A stretch of 10,070 nucleotides of DNA from VFKI01 sp033762075 (lineage in GTDB: Bacteria; Pseudomonadota; Gammaproteobacteria; DSM-16500). Both the position numbers and the translations under genes were made by a program. A model generated the notes under the pieces. The model was given only the letters and a program-made list of their open reading frames with translations. It was not told where the DNA came from and made no database searches. Positions within the stretch are counted from its first letter, which is position 1; each line of letters starts with the position of its first letter. This document shows positions 1 through 7,028 of this stretch, piece after piece. The stretch covers positions 1 to 10,070 of the forward strand of contig JANRLY010000030.1 in the NCBI GenBank assembly GCA_033762075.1, read 5' to 3'.

Positions 1-73
1 CGACACACTCGTTGTCTTCTCGCCCACATACCCACGGCGCAGTAACAAAGGTGTTTTTTATTTTTATTAATTT

Positions 74-97
74 TAAAAAAGCGGAGAGGCATCTCTC
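74..97 (-). terminator. Possible rho-independent terminator of the leftward hypothetical gene
   Basis: Read on the minus strand, GAGAG (97-93), loop ATGC and CTCTC (88-84) form a 5-bp hairpin, followed after CGC by six T (80-75). It lies 35 bp past the stop of the 100-residue gene and is oriented to end that transcript. The stem is short and an A/T run also flanks its other side, so it is only a candidate. Nothing else is recognisable in 1-131. Confidence 0.35.
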
Positions 98-131
98 AAA
101 AAAATTTCGAGGGGTGGTCTAGACGTTGGGG

Positions 132-434
132 TCACTTTAGTGGATCGCCATTTTTTTTTCCAATATGAAAATGGGTTATAGCATAGTCTTCTTTAGACTC
201 ATGCCATTCCGCATGTTCTTTATCGTTTCTATGTCCAAACTGAACGTCATCAATGCACGTTCTGCTCGCCTGGCTAATCATGGTTGTTTGTAAATCTGCA
301 AGATCATTCTCTTTTTGAATCACTGTGAGTATTTTACCGTTTGTACTATAAATTCGCTTTATTCCATGCGTTTCTTTAGACATTTGCTGACTAAATACGG
401 GTTTTTTCTTTCGTTGGGGCCTGGAGGATTGCAT
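132..434 (-). CDS. Hypothetical 100-residue hydrophilic protein
   Basis: I do not recognise this protein. It is entirely hydrophilic, with no signal peptide or membrane segment. It begins with a strongly basic stretch (SSRPQRKKK, residues 3-11) and ends with a His/Glu-rich segment (about residues 70-90, containing HAEWHESKED) followed by a basic tail. It has one cysteine (C60). The start is supported by a Shine-Dalgarno-like TGAGG about 9 nt upstream on the minus strand and a TATACT -10-like box further up. A candidate terminator follows the stop. It diverges from suhB with 170 bp between them. The glutamate-rich patch some 20-30 residues from the C terminus resembles the E-block of Dot/Icm substrates, but this is weak. 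It could be a real small gene or a lineage-specific remnant; its length and translation signals make a real gene more likely than not. Confidence 0.5.
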   Translation of the reverse strand: MQSSRPQRKKKPVFSQQMSKETHGIKRIYSTNGKILTVIQKENDLADLQTTMISQASRTCIDDVQFGHRNDKEHAEWHESKEDYAITHFHIGKKNGDPLK

Positions 435-443
435 TGAAAATGC

Positions 444-473
444 CTCATTCTATAAAATAATGAGCGTAGTATA
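444..473 (-). promoter_or_regulatory. Leader hairpin over the ribosome binding site, with -10-like box, of the 100-residue gene
   Basis: On the minus strand a TATACT box (473-468) is followed by CTCATT (464-459), a 9-nt loop, and AATGAG (449-444). AATGAG overlaps the Shine-Dalgarno sequence AATGAGG. If transcription starts about 7 nt after the -10 box, the mRNA begins at the hairpin and the ribosome site could be partly paired. No good -35 box is visible. The stem has only 6 AT-rich pairs, so this is tentative. Confidence 0.25.
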
Positions 474-604
474 AGGGGGGTAAGCTTAAGGCTTGATTAA
501 TAATTATACATATTGAGATATAACGGTCTTTATTTGTGTTTCCCAACAGATGTTAACTTGCTCTAATCTCTGCTATCCTACGCACCCTTTCCTGAGGCTT
601 AGAT

Positions 605-1408
605 ATGAAAGAACCTTACGTCAATATTGCTATTCGTGCAGCCCGTGCGGCTGGCGATATCATTGTTCGAGCCTTGGATCGCTTAGGCCAAGTGCAAATT
701 ACTGAAAAACGTCCGAACGATTATGTGACAGAGATTGATCAACAAGCTGAACGTGAAATCATAGCAATCATCCGTAAAGCCTATCCGCAACATGCCATTT
801 TAGGCGAGGAAAGCGGGTCAACGGCTGGTAGCGATGAAAACGAATATGAATGGATTATTGACCCACTCGATGGAACCCGTAATTTTATCCATGGTTTTCC
901 CCAGTTTGCTGTTTCAATTGCATTGCGTCATAAAGATCGCATTGAGCATGGGGTCATCTATGACCCTGTTCGCCAAGAGCTATTTACGGCGAGTCGTGGT
1001 AAAGGGGCTTTTTTAAACGAACGCCGAATTCGCGTAGCTCAGCATAAATCACTAGAAGAATGCTTGCTCGGTACAGGTTTTCCATTTCGTCACTCCCCTG
1101 AGCTTGTCGCGGCATACACGCGTACACTTGCTACGTTGTTGCCTTTATCGGGAGATTTGCGCCGTGCGGGTGCCGCAACACTGGATTTAGCCTATGTGGC
1201 ATGCGGTCGTCTTGATGGATTTTGGGAAATGGGTTTAAAACCCTGGGATTTGGCTGCCGGTGTGTTACTCATTCGTGAGGCAGGCGGAATGGTTTGTGAT
1301 TTCGAGGGCGGTGAAGGGTGGTTTGAAAGCGGGAATATTATCGCTGGCAATGTGCGTATTTTAAAATTATTGTTGCAGCAAATTGGGCCGTCGATCCTTC
1401 CACGGTAA
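605..1408 (+). CDS. suhB: SuhB: inositol-1-monophosphatase family protein / Nus-complex factor
   Basis: This is a magnesium-dependent sugar-phosphatase-fold protein. In E. coli SuhB hydrolyses inositol-1-phosphate in vitro, and its main role is as a component of the NusA/B/E/G antitermination complex on rRNA operons and in rRNA maturation. At 267 residues it has the E. coli length. Visible motifs are GEES (residues 67-70, metal ligand E68), WIIDPLDGTRNF (83-94, ligands D86 and D89) and KPWDLAAG (212-219, ligand D215), followed by EAGG. The segment LRRAGAATLDLAY (185-197), conserved in SuhB and implicated in RNA polymerase contact, is also present. GAGG at 594-597 sits 7 nt before the ATG and fixes the start. 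The 3' end overlaps the convergent amidase gene by 42 bp. Proximity to secF parallels the arrangement in Pseudomonas. Confidence 0.96.
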   Translation: MKEPYVNIAIRAARAAGDIIVRALDRLGQVQITEKRPNDYVTEIDQQAEREIIAIIRKAYPQHAILGEESGSTAGSDENEYEWIIDPLDGTRNFIHGFPQFAVSIALRHKDRIEHGVIYDPVRQELFTASRGKGAFLNERRIRVAQHKSLEECLLGTGFPFRHSPELVAAYTRTLATLLPLSGDLRRAGAATLDLAYVACGRLDGFWEMGLKPWDLAAGVLLIREAGGMVCDFEGGEGWFESGNIIAGNVRILKLLLQQIGPSILPR

Positions 1409-2818
1409 CGCTTCTTCTAATTGTGCTGCGAATTGTAATAATCGAACTTCATCATCCATTTTCCCGATAAAGTGCATGCCGACAGGCAAGTGATTTTTAT
1501 CCATAAATAAAGGCACCGACATTGAAGGTAATCCTGAAATGTTGCTCATTGGTGTAAAGGGAATGAGTGAAAAAATCCGTCCACTCATTTCATTGAGCAT
1601 GTGTTTGAGCAAAGGACTGCCAGGTAAACGACGTAGCATTTCTAAGTACAATTTTTCTGATTTTTTGGGCTGTAAGGCCCCAACACGTGGAATTCCATTG
1701 GGCAAAACAGGGGTGAGCAACATATCGAACGAATTAAAAAATGTTGCATAGTATTTGCCTGCACTTTCTAAAACATACATTGCCCACGCAAAATCTTTTG
1801 CGCTTAATTGACTTGCTGTTTTGTATAATAATGCAGTAGGTGTTTCGACAAGCGAAAGATCGAGTTTCATCTCCAATGATTTTACAAGTATGTCTAATCC
1901 CACGCTAATTTCTGCGGCAAGTAAAATCATATAAGCAATGGGAACTTGTTTTGAAATTGGCGGCGGTGAAATTTCTTCGACATGATGACCTAGTTGTTCG
2001 CAGAGTTGAGCGGTTTTTTTCAGAAAAAATTTTTCTGTTTCTCCAACGGTGCTTGCAAAAGGTGGTGTATCGCTCACTGCAATTCGTAAAGGGCGTAAAG
2101 GTTGATTGAGCTGCGTACAATATTTTTTCTGATTTGTCAGGGCATCAAGCATTGCGGCACTATCACGTACAGAGCGTGTAATCACATGTTCAACGAGCAT
2201 ATTTTGCCAAACGAAAGGAGAATTTGTCGGCGCAATACCGCGAGAAATTTTTAAACCAAACACGCCACAACATGCTGAAGGAATGCGAATGGAGCCGCCT
2301 GCATCACTTGCATGGGCCATGGGGACCATGCCAGCAGCAACAGCCGCTGCGGAGCCGCCACTCGAACCACCAGCACTCATTTCAAAATTCCAAGGATTGT
2401 GTGTTGGACCATGCAGCTCAGGCTCAGTCACAGGACTTAAACCAAATTCAGGTGTGTTAGTTTTTCCTAGAATTATGAGGCCGGTATTTTTCATGCGTTT
2501 TACCAGTTCACTATCAACTGAAGAAATACGTCCTTGAGTTAAACGGCTGCCGCTTTCGAGTGGCGTACCTTCACAATCTGCAAGTAAGTCTTTTAATAAA
2601 AATGGTACACCGTGAAATGGGCCTGGAGGTAAAGTATTTTGAATCTGCATGCGTGCCGTGTCATAAAATTTATGTACAACGGCATTAATCTGGGGGTTAT
2701 ATTTTTCGATACGCTCAATGGCAGTATTGAGTAATTCTTGTGGCGAGATAATTTTTTTTTCGACGAGTGCCGCTAAACCGACCGCATCAAAAGATTCATA
2801 TTCTGGAAAAAGCTTCAT
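1367..2818 (-). CDS. Amidase signature family hydrolase (NylA-like)
   Basis: This soluble 483-residue enzyme belongs to the amidase signature family, which hydrolyses C-N amide bonds through a Ser-cisSer-Lys triad. The triad is visible: Lys76 in PFLLKDLL, cis-Ser152 in MSAGGSSGGSAAAVAAG (148-163), and nucleophile Ser176 in DAGGSIRIPSACCG (172-185). The sequence around the nucleophile resembles 6-aminohexanoate-cyclic-dimer hydrolases more than GatA. No gatB or gatC is adjacent, so a transamidosome role is unlikely; the physiological substrate cannot be told. The reading frame is open to a Met 22 codons upstream (2884), but that extension runs through a repeat element. The start at 2818 has AAAGGAC just upstream and begins with MKLFPEYESFD, as in the family. 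The gene is downstream of secF in the same direction, 135 bp away. Its 3' end overlaps suhB on the other strand, leaving no space for a terminator between them. Confidence 0.88.
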   Translation of the reverse strand: MKLFPEYESFDAVGLAALVEKKIISPQELLNTAIERIEKYNPQINAVVHKFYDTARMQIQNTLPPGPFHGVPFLLKDLLADCEGTPLESGSRLTQGRISSVDSELVKRMKNTGLIILGKTNTPEFGLSPVTEPELHGPTHNPWNFEMSAGGSSGGSAAAVAAGMVPMAHASDAGGSIRIPSACCGVFGLKISRGIAPTNSPFVWQNMLVEHVITRSVRDSAAMLDALTNQKKYCTQLNQPLRPLRIAVSDTPPFASTVGETEKFFLKKTAQLCEQLGHHVEEISPPPISKQVPIAYMILLAAEISVGLDILVKSLEMKLDLSLVETPTALLYKTASQLSAKDFAWAMYVLESAGKYYATFFNSFDMLLTPVLPNGIPRVGALQPKKSEKLYLEMLRRLPGSPLLKHMLNEMSGRIFSLIPFTPMSNISGLPSMSVPLFMDKNHLPVGMHFIGKMDDEVRLLQFAAQLEEALPWKDRRPNLLQQ

Positions 2819-2834
2819 GCTTTCGTCCTTTCGA

Positions 2835-2962
2835 TATGGCCTCGGGGATCCGACGCCTTCACCATCCCGTCGTGCTCGCTTCACTGCGCGTGACGGGATC
2901 CCTGATTCTCGGCGTCACCTCTCGACCATAGAAGTCGAGAGGTGGGTGGTGTGTTATGGCCT
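2835..2962. repeat. Two-hairpin intergenic element flanked by an 8-bp direct repeat
   Basis: The stretch between TATGGCCT at 2835-2842 and an identical TATGGCCT at 2955-2962 is 112 bp, unusually GC-rich, and folds into two hairpins. The first has an inner 8-bp perfect stem ATCCCGTC/GACGGGAT (2864-2871 with 2892-2899) nested inside GACGCC/GGCGTC (2852-2857 with 2911-2916). The second is an 11-bp perfect stem CACCTCTCGAC/GTCGAGAGGTG (2916-2926 with 2934-2944) with a 7-nt loop. No T-run follows on either strand, so a classical terminator is unlikely. The 8-bp repeats could be a target-site duplication. No terminal inverted repeats or coding capacity are seen. The TAA stop of secF lies on the right boundary. 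Confidence 0.65.
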
Positions 2963-3880
2963 AAGGTCTAACTGCTCGCGCGGGGTTGGGATTAAGTGTT
3001 GTCGCGTCAAACCCAACGCAAGAGACAATGAGCCTGCCACATAAATCGATGAATACGTACCCACTACGATACCAATGATGAGTGCAAGGGCAAATCCATG
3101 CAACATGCTGCCGCCGAGAAAATATAAAGCGAATACAACCATGAGTGTCAAAACAGAAGTCATGATGGTGCGAGATAAGGTTTGATTCGTGGATTGATTG
3201 ATCACTTCGAGAGGAGAAGCTTTGCGTAATTTGCGGAAATTTTCGCGTACGCGATCAAAAATCACGATCGTATCATTCAATGAGTAACCAATCACCGTCA
3301 AAATACCTGCGAGCACAATGAGATTAAATTCGAGATGAAAGAAAGAAAAAATCCCGAGAATTAAAATAGGGTCGTGAATCAATGCAATGGTAGAACCCAC
3401 TGCAAAACGAAATTCAAAACGAAATCCAATGTAAATCATGGTACCCAGCAAAGCGATGATGACAGCTAAGATCCCTTTGCTTGCTAATTCTTGTCCAACT
3501 TGTGGGCCGATAAAATCCGCTTGTTCGAGTTTTGCGGTGGGGAACAATTGTTGTACGCGCACTGGAATGGTTTGTTTGGCTGCAGGATTATTTTCTGTTT
3601 TTGCAGGCAGCGTAATTAACACATCTTTTGATGTGCCATAACTCATGACAACGGCTTCAGGAAATCCTGATTTTTCTAAGGTGTCGCGAATTTGTGAGAC
3701 ATCAGCTGCTTCTTGAAATCCCAACTGTACTTGCGTGCCACCTGTGAAATCTAAACCGAGATTTAATCCATTCATAGCAAGTGAGACAATGGATAACGTG
3801 AATAAAATAATGGAAATGACAGCGGCCCATTTGCGCTGCGCCATGAAATCAATATGTGTGCCTTGTTTAAAGAATTCCAT
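2954..3880 (-). CDS. secF: SecF, protein translocase membrane subunit
   Basis: SecF pairs with SecD in the inner membrane. The complex uses the proton gradient to pull preproteins through SecYEG and to support release on the periplasmic side. The 308 residues contain the expected six membrane spans (about 17-37, 136-153, 160-180, 186-208, 239-259, 264-288) with a periplasmic domain between the first two. Family motifs are GLDFTGGTQ (42-50), the TM4 block GYSLNDTIVIFDRVRE (198-213) with the conserved Asp203, and SRTIMTS (236-242). Only 15 nt separate it from secD, with an AGAGGT ribosome site at 3887-3892 overlapping the end of secD, indicating co-transcription and coupled translation. It is slightly shorter than E. 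coli SecF (323). Its stop codon is formed at the edge of the downstream repeat element, so the last residues may be lineage-specific. Confidence 0.97.
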   Translation of the reverse strand: MEFFKQGTHIDFMAQRKWAAVISIILFTLSIVSLAMNGLNLGLDFTGGTQVQLGFQEAADVSQIRDTLEKSGFPEAVVMSYGTSKDVLITLPAKTENNPAAKQTIPVRVQQLFPTAKLEQADFIGPQVGQELASKGILAVIIALLGTMIYIGFRFEFRFAVGSTIALIHDPILILGIFSFFHLEFNLIVLAGILTVIGYSLNDTIVIFDRVRENFRKLRKASPLEVINQSTNQTLSRTIMTSVLTLMVVFALYFLGGSMLHGFALALIIGIVVGTYSSIYVAGSLSLALGLTRQHLIPTPREQLDLRP

Positions 3881-3895
3881 GTTTATACCTCTACG

Positions 3896-5755
3896 TTATA
3901 TCCCAATCGAAATTTTTCTGACCAAGCGATTACCGTACAGTAAATTGACGATAGCACGCGTACCTGTGATTGCAGTAAACATAGAGGTAACCAGACCAAC
4001 CGTTAGTGTTACCGCGAAATTTTTGATTGTGCCTGAGCCTAAACTGAATAGCACAACCGCAACGATCAGGGTGGTTAGATTCGCATCGACGATCGTTGTG
4101 AAAGCACGATCATAGCCTGCATAAATGCTAGATTGAATGCCGGATTGATTGCGTAATTCTTCTCGGATGCGTTCGAAAATTAAAACGTTTGCATCAACTG
4201 CCATGCCCATGGTGAGCACAATCCCTGCGATACCTGGCAAGGTGAGTGTCGCACCTAATAATGAAAGAATGGCTACGATTAAAATTAAATTTGCTGTGAG
4301 TGCAAGATTTGCAATGATCCCCATGCCGCGATAATACAATGCCATAAATAATACAACGAGAATAAATCCAACTTCGACGGAAATCACACCCATGTGAATA
4401 TTTTGTTTTCCTAGATTTGGACCGACTTGGCGACTTTCGATGATGGTGATGGGTGCAGGTAAAGCGCCGGCGCGTAATAATAATGCTAATGTACGTGCTT
4501 CATCATAACCTTTGAGACCAACAATTGAGAAACTGTTGCCGAGCGCAGCTTGAATCACAGGGGCGCTGATCACGTGACGTTCGGTTTCGTAGTGAATCAC
4601 CTTTTGGCCATTTTCTTCTGTGACATTAGATTTTACTTCGACGTATAAAATTGCTAAACGTTGACCGATATTTTCTGCAGTGGTTTTTGTGAATAAGGTT
4701 TCTCCACCGCCGCCTAAACGAATATTGACCACAGGCAAACCATCATCACCAGTGGTTGACATTGCGCTAGTAATTGCAGATCCACGTAAAATAACGAGAT
4801 TATCGAGTAAAATATTTTGACCTTGCAGTGAGTAACTTGTTGTCCCCGCAGGAGTCGTGCTGCCATCTGCTGCAGTGACGGCATGTACCATATGAAACTC
4901 AAGTGTCGCGGTTTTACCGAGAATATTTTCTGCTTGTGCAGTATCTTGAATCCCTGGCAAGTCGATCGAGATGCGTGTCGCACCTTGCTGTTGAACGATA
5001 GCCTCACTAACACCCAATTCATTGACACGATTACGCAAAGTATTCATGGCTTGTTCAAGCGTATCTTGACTGATTTGATGAAGCGCAGCAGGAGACATTG
5101 TGCCTTGTAGAATAAAATTACCTGTTGTGCTTGGCTGCACTTTCCAGGTGAATTCTTGAAAACGATTGGTTACCAAATTTTTTGCTGCATTGAGTGCATC
5201 TTGTGTTCGAAATTGTAATGCAATACCGTTTGAGCCGACGCGAGACATGTCGGAATAACGAACGCGTTCGTCACGTAAACTTTGGCCGATATTTGTTAAA
5301 TTATTTTCGATGTGTTGTCTAGTGACGGAGTCGACATCAACTTGCACTAAAAAGTGTACGCCGCCACGTAAGTCGAGCCCTAATTTCATCGGGGTCGCGT
5401 TTATTTTGTGTAACCACTTTGGTGTTGAGGAAGCAAGATTGAGAGCTGCGATATAAGAATTGCCTAATGTTTCTTGGATAATTTCTTTCGCGCGGAATTG
5501 TGTGTCTGTGGAATTAAAACGGAGCAACAACCCGTGAGGCTGCCATTCTGCGGAAGTGTAATTTAAATTCGCCTTTTGTAAGGCGGCGTCGATTTGCTTC
5601 AAGGTGTCTTGATTCGGCGACGGCGCGACTTCATTTGCAGAAATTTGTATGGCAGGATCTGTGCCGTACAAATTCGGTAGCGCATATAATGCGCCAACGA
5701 GGATGATGAGAACGACGAGTAAATTTTTCCACCACGGGAATTGATTTGGCCCCAT
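3896..5755 (-). CDS. secD: SecD, protein translocase membrane subunit
   Basis: SecD is the larger half of the SecDF proton-driven translocation motor. The 619-residue length matches E. coli (615). An N-terminal span (about 11-29) is followed by the conserved YALPNLYG segment (24-31). A large periplasmic region (about 32-450) includes GLDLRGGVHF (126-135) and the RVNELGVSE block (243-251). Five further spans follow (about 453-475, 478-500, 505-527, 556-575, 580-605). The functional TM4 motif GMAVDANVLIFERIREELR (517-535) carries Asp521, equivalent to the essential D519 of E. coli. AGGGAAG lies just upstream of the ATG and supports the start. It is 21 nt after yajC and 15 nt before secF, the standard operon order. 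Confidence 0.97.
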   Translation of the reverse strand: MGPNQFPWWKNLLVVLIILVGALYALPNLYGTDPAIQISANEVAPSPNQDTLKQIDAALQKANLNYTSAEWQPHGLLLRFNSTDTQFRAKEIIQETLGNSYIAALNLASSTPKWLHKINATPMKLGLDLRGGVHFLVQVDVDSVTRQHIENNLTNIGQSLRDERVRYSDMSRVGSNGIALQFRTQDALNAAKNLVTNRFQEFTWKVQPSTTGNFILQGTMSPAALHQISQDTLEQAMNTLRNRVNELGVSEAIVQQQGATRISIDLPGIQDTAQAENILGKTATLEFHMVHAVTAADGSTTPAGTTSYSLQGQNILLDNLVILRGSAITSAMSTTGDDGLPVVNIRLGGGGETLFTKTTAENIGQRLAILYVEVKSNVTEENGQKVIHYETERHVISAPVIQAALGNSFSIVGLKGYDEARTLALLLRAGALPAPITIIESRQVGPNLGKQNIHMGVISVEVGFILVVLFMALYYRGMGIIANLALTANLILIVAILSLLGATLTLPGIAGIVLTMGMAVDANVLIFERIREELRNQSGIQSSIYAGYDRAFTTIVDANLTTLIVAVVLFSLGSGTIKNFAVTLTVGLVTSMFTAITGTRAIVNLLYGNRLVRKISIGI

Positions 5756-5776
5756 AAGGATACTTCCCTGTTTCGC

Positions 5777-6136
5777 TTAGATTGATTTTAATGTGCCTTT
5801 TGGCAATAGACCGCTGACAGAAGCTTTTTGCACAGTCACTTCGACGTTGTCATTTAAGGCAAGCGTAATATAACTGTCAGAGATTTTGGTGATTTTGCCA
5901 AGAATCCCGCCGGCTGTCACGACTTCATCGCCTTTCGCGAGTGCGCCGATCAAATTGCGTTGTTCTTTGGCCCGCTTGCTTTGCGGACGAATCAACACAA
6001 AGTACATAAAGAAGAATAAAACACCCATCATCACAAAGAAAGAAGTCCCGCTTTGCGCTTGGGCGGCTGCTGGTGTTGCATCCGCTGCCGAGGCAGAAGG
6101 GATAATGGCATTAAAAAGACTCGTTACGATTGACAT
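5777..6136 (-). CDS. yajC: YajC, Sec translocon accessory membrane protein
   Basis: YajC is a small inner-membrane protein that associates with SecDF and YidC at the SecYEG translocon and is dispensable in E. coli. The 119 residues comprise an Ala-rich N-terminal region, one membrane span (about 33-50), the hallmark IRPQSKRAKE just after it (49-58), and a cytoplasmic domain with KGDEVVTAGGILGKI (68-82). GAGAG at 6144-6148, 7 nt before the ATG, is the ribosome site. It is the first gene of the leftward sec operon. The tRNA-guanine transglycosylase gene (tgt) usually found upstream is missing here, so yajC appears to have its own promoter in 6137-6240. Confidence 0.95.
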   Translation of the reverse strand: MSIVTSLFNAIIPSASAADATPAAAQAQSGTSFFVMMGVLFFFMYFVLIRPQSKRAKEQRNLIGALAKGDEVVTAGGILGKITKISDSYITLALNDNVEVTVQKASVSGLLPKGTLKSI

Positions 6137-6171
6137 AGTTTTGCTCTCAGGCTGCTTAACAATGGTTGGCT

Positions 6172-6200
6172 AATTTACCCTGAATGGCTGAAGAGCGCAA
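6172..6200 (-). promoter_or_regulatory. Candidate yajC-secDF promoter
   Basis: On the minus strand TTGCGC (6200-6195) and TAAATT (6177-6172) are separated by 17 bp, 36 bp upstream of the yajC start. The matches to consensus are modest (3/6 and 4/6). Because the neighbouring gene is divergent, a promoter must exist in this gap, and this is the best candidate I can see. Confidence 0.3.
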
Positions 6201-6228
6201 ATTTTTTCCCTCTGCCATCCTGCACTAT

Positions 6229-6290
6229 CGTCGTCCCGTGCTGGGAGTTTGCTCCGGAATGTTTAAGTCCGCGGCGCGCAGGATCATGAC
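6229..6290. repeat. Degenerate GC-rich palindromic repeat
   Basis: CGTCGTCCCGTGC (6229-6241) matches 12 of 13 bases of CGTCGTCCCGCGC in the repeat after guaB (9992-10004). The segment ends with GCGCGCAGGATCATGACG (6273-6290), which only roughly mirrors its start. It contains the small palindromes TCCGGA and CCGCGG. It stands out as a GC-rich patch in an AT-rich gap and is probably a decayed member of the same repeat family. Confidence 0.3.
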
Positions 6291-6313
6291 GTGACCTTAA
6301 CTGATTTAATAAA

Positions 6314-6359
6314 CTGTCATCTCCTTGTCATGAAATTGTCATACTGAATAGAGTATAAA
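6314..6359 (+). promoter_or_regulatory. Predicted PhoB box (three half-sites) and -10 of the three-gene operon
   Basis: CTGTCAT (6314-6320), TTGTCAT (6325-6331) and TTGTCAT (6336-6342) are direct repeats at an exact 11-bp period with 4-bp spacers, which is the structure of the PhoB box. TATAAA (6354-6359, 5/6 to consensus) follows the last half-site by 11 bp and there is no good -35 at the expected place. Known Pho promoters such as E. coli phoA have the box in place of the -35, about 10 bp before the -10. The predicted transcript starts near 6366, leaving a leader of about 75 nt before the first gene. Induction under phosphate limitation is inferred; another OmpR-family regulator with a similar site is the alternative. 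Confidence 0.65.
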
Positions 6360-6441
6360 AAACCCGCGAATGTTTTTTTATCCTATGGTATAAGGTGGCC
6401 GTTAGAGTTTTTAGAATAAATAAAGTAAAGAAGGAATTTTT

Positions 6442-7026
6442 ATGTCACGCAGAAAACGCAAACATTATAAATCAACAGCCCATGTCACAAGGCAACTTTT
6501 GCAAACTGATCCTCATTCCTATCCTGATTTTTCATTTGATCCCACAAAGAGTAATGATTACCGTCCTTGCTTTGATGTCACGCGCACAATCAATGGCACG
6601 CAAGAAACAAATCATTGTCAAATGAAAATTGCAACACAAAACGATGGGGGCGATTACGATCTAGTTAATTATCGCCAAGATGCGCGTTTAGCGTTAAGCC
6701 AAATAGACGACGCTCAATTTGTATCGTGTGCTTCGCAAGGATTTTGGCATGCTTCGTATACAGATACCGCTTATTTTCCAGATTCCGATGGGCAATATTC
6801 CTCTGGCGGTCATATCAAAATTGGCATTGCTTGTGCAAGTGGTTTGTTAGCGTTGTTGCCTGATCTTGATCGAATTAGCGAGTATGAAAAACCGGTTGAT
6901 CTCACATCTTCACTGGCGGTTTTAGGCATTATTTTCGGCTCGCTTGCGATCGTGGGCGGTCTTGTTTACATGGGCTGCGCAGCGAGCGATGAGCAGAATG
7001 TCAGTTGTTTTAAGAAAAGGAGATAA
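6442..7026 (+). CDS. Hypothetical cysteine-containing membrane protein, paralogue A
   Basis: I do not recognise this 194-residue protein. It starts with a very basic segment (SRRKRKHYK) followed by KSTAHVTRQLL. Next comes a polar core with the pattern YRPCF-VTR (40-48), NHC (57-59), VSC (94-96) and IGIAC (127-131). A moderately hydrophobic stretch (125-140, ending LLALLP) is followed by a charged loop and a strong membrane span (about 155-177), then a short basic tail ending KKRR. Basic ends on both sides of an acidic loop suggest a two-helix hairpin with the cysteine core and both termini in the cytoplasm. Cysteines are at 43, 59, 96, 131, 178 and 189; the first four align with those of the next gene. 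AAGGA at 6431-6435 supports the start. It is the first gene of an operon behind the predicted Pho promoter. Confidence 0.8.
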   Translation: MSRRKRKHYKSTAHVTRQLLQTDPHSYPDFSFDPTKSNDYRPCFDVTRTINGTQETNHCQMKIATQNDGGDYDLVNYRQDARLALSQIDDAQFVSCASQGFWHASYTDTAYFPDSDGQYSSGGHIKIGIACASGLLALLPDLDRISEYEKPVDLTSSLAVLGIIFGSLAIVGGLVYMGCAASDEQNVSCFKKRR

Positions 7027-7028
7027 TA

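Noticed and set aside
2819..2884. Upstream Met of the amidase frame giving a 22-residue N-terminal extension
   Set aside because: The extension is encoded by the hairpin element and adds a basic, proline-containing stretch unlike the family. The Met at 2818 has its own AAAGGAC ribosome site.
3735..4115. 126-codon frame antisense to secD/secF
   Set aside because: It is a shadow of two well-conserved genes on the other strand, with no translation signals.
6296..6309. CTTAA followed by TTTAA, resembling a PmrA box of Legionella/Coxiella effectors
   Set aside because: The two half-sites are 9 bp apart, not the 11-bp period of the PmrA direct repeat, and the TGTCAT triplet downstream is a far better-formed regulatory site.
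6314..6342. The three TGTCAT repeats as a CRISPR-like or plasmid iteron array
   Set aside because: The units are only 7 bp with 4-bp spacers and sit directly in front of a -10 box, which fits a regulator site and not an array.
6357..6378. AAAAAAC/GTTTTTT inverted repeat as a terminator or attenuator
   Set aside because: The stem is nearly all A-T and lies at the predicted transcription start, where a terminator would make no sense.
6395..6625. Rightward frame overlapping the start of paralogue A
   Set aside because: It is out of frame with the gene, which has a clear ribosome site and a paralogue next door.
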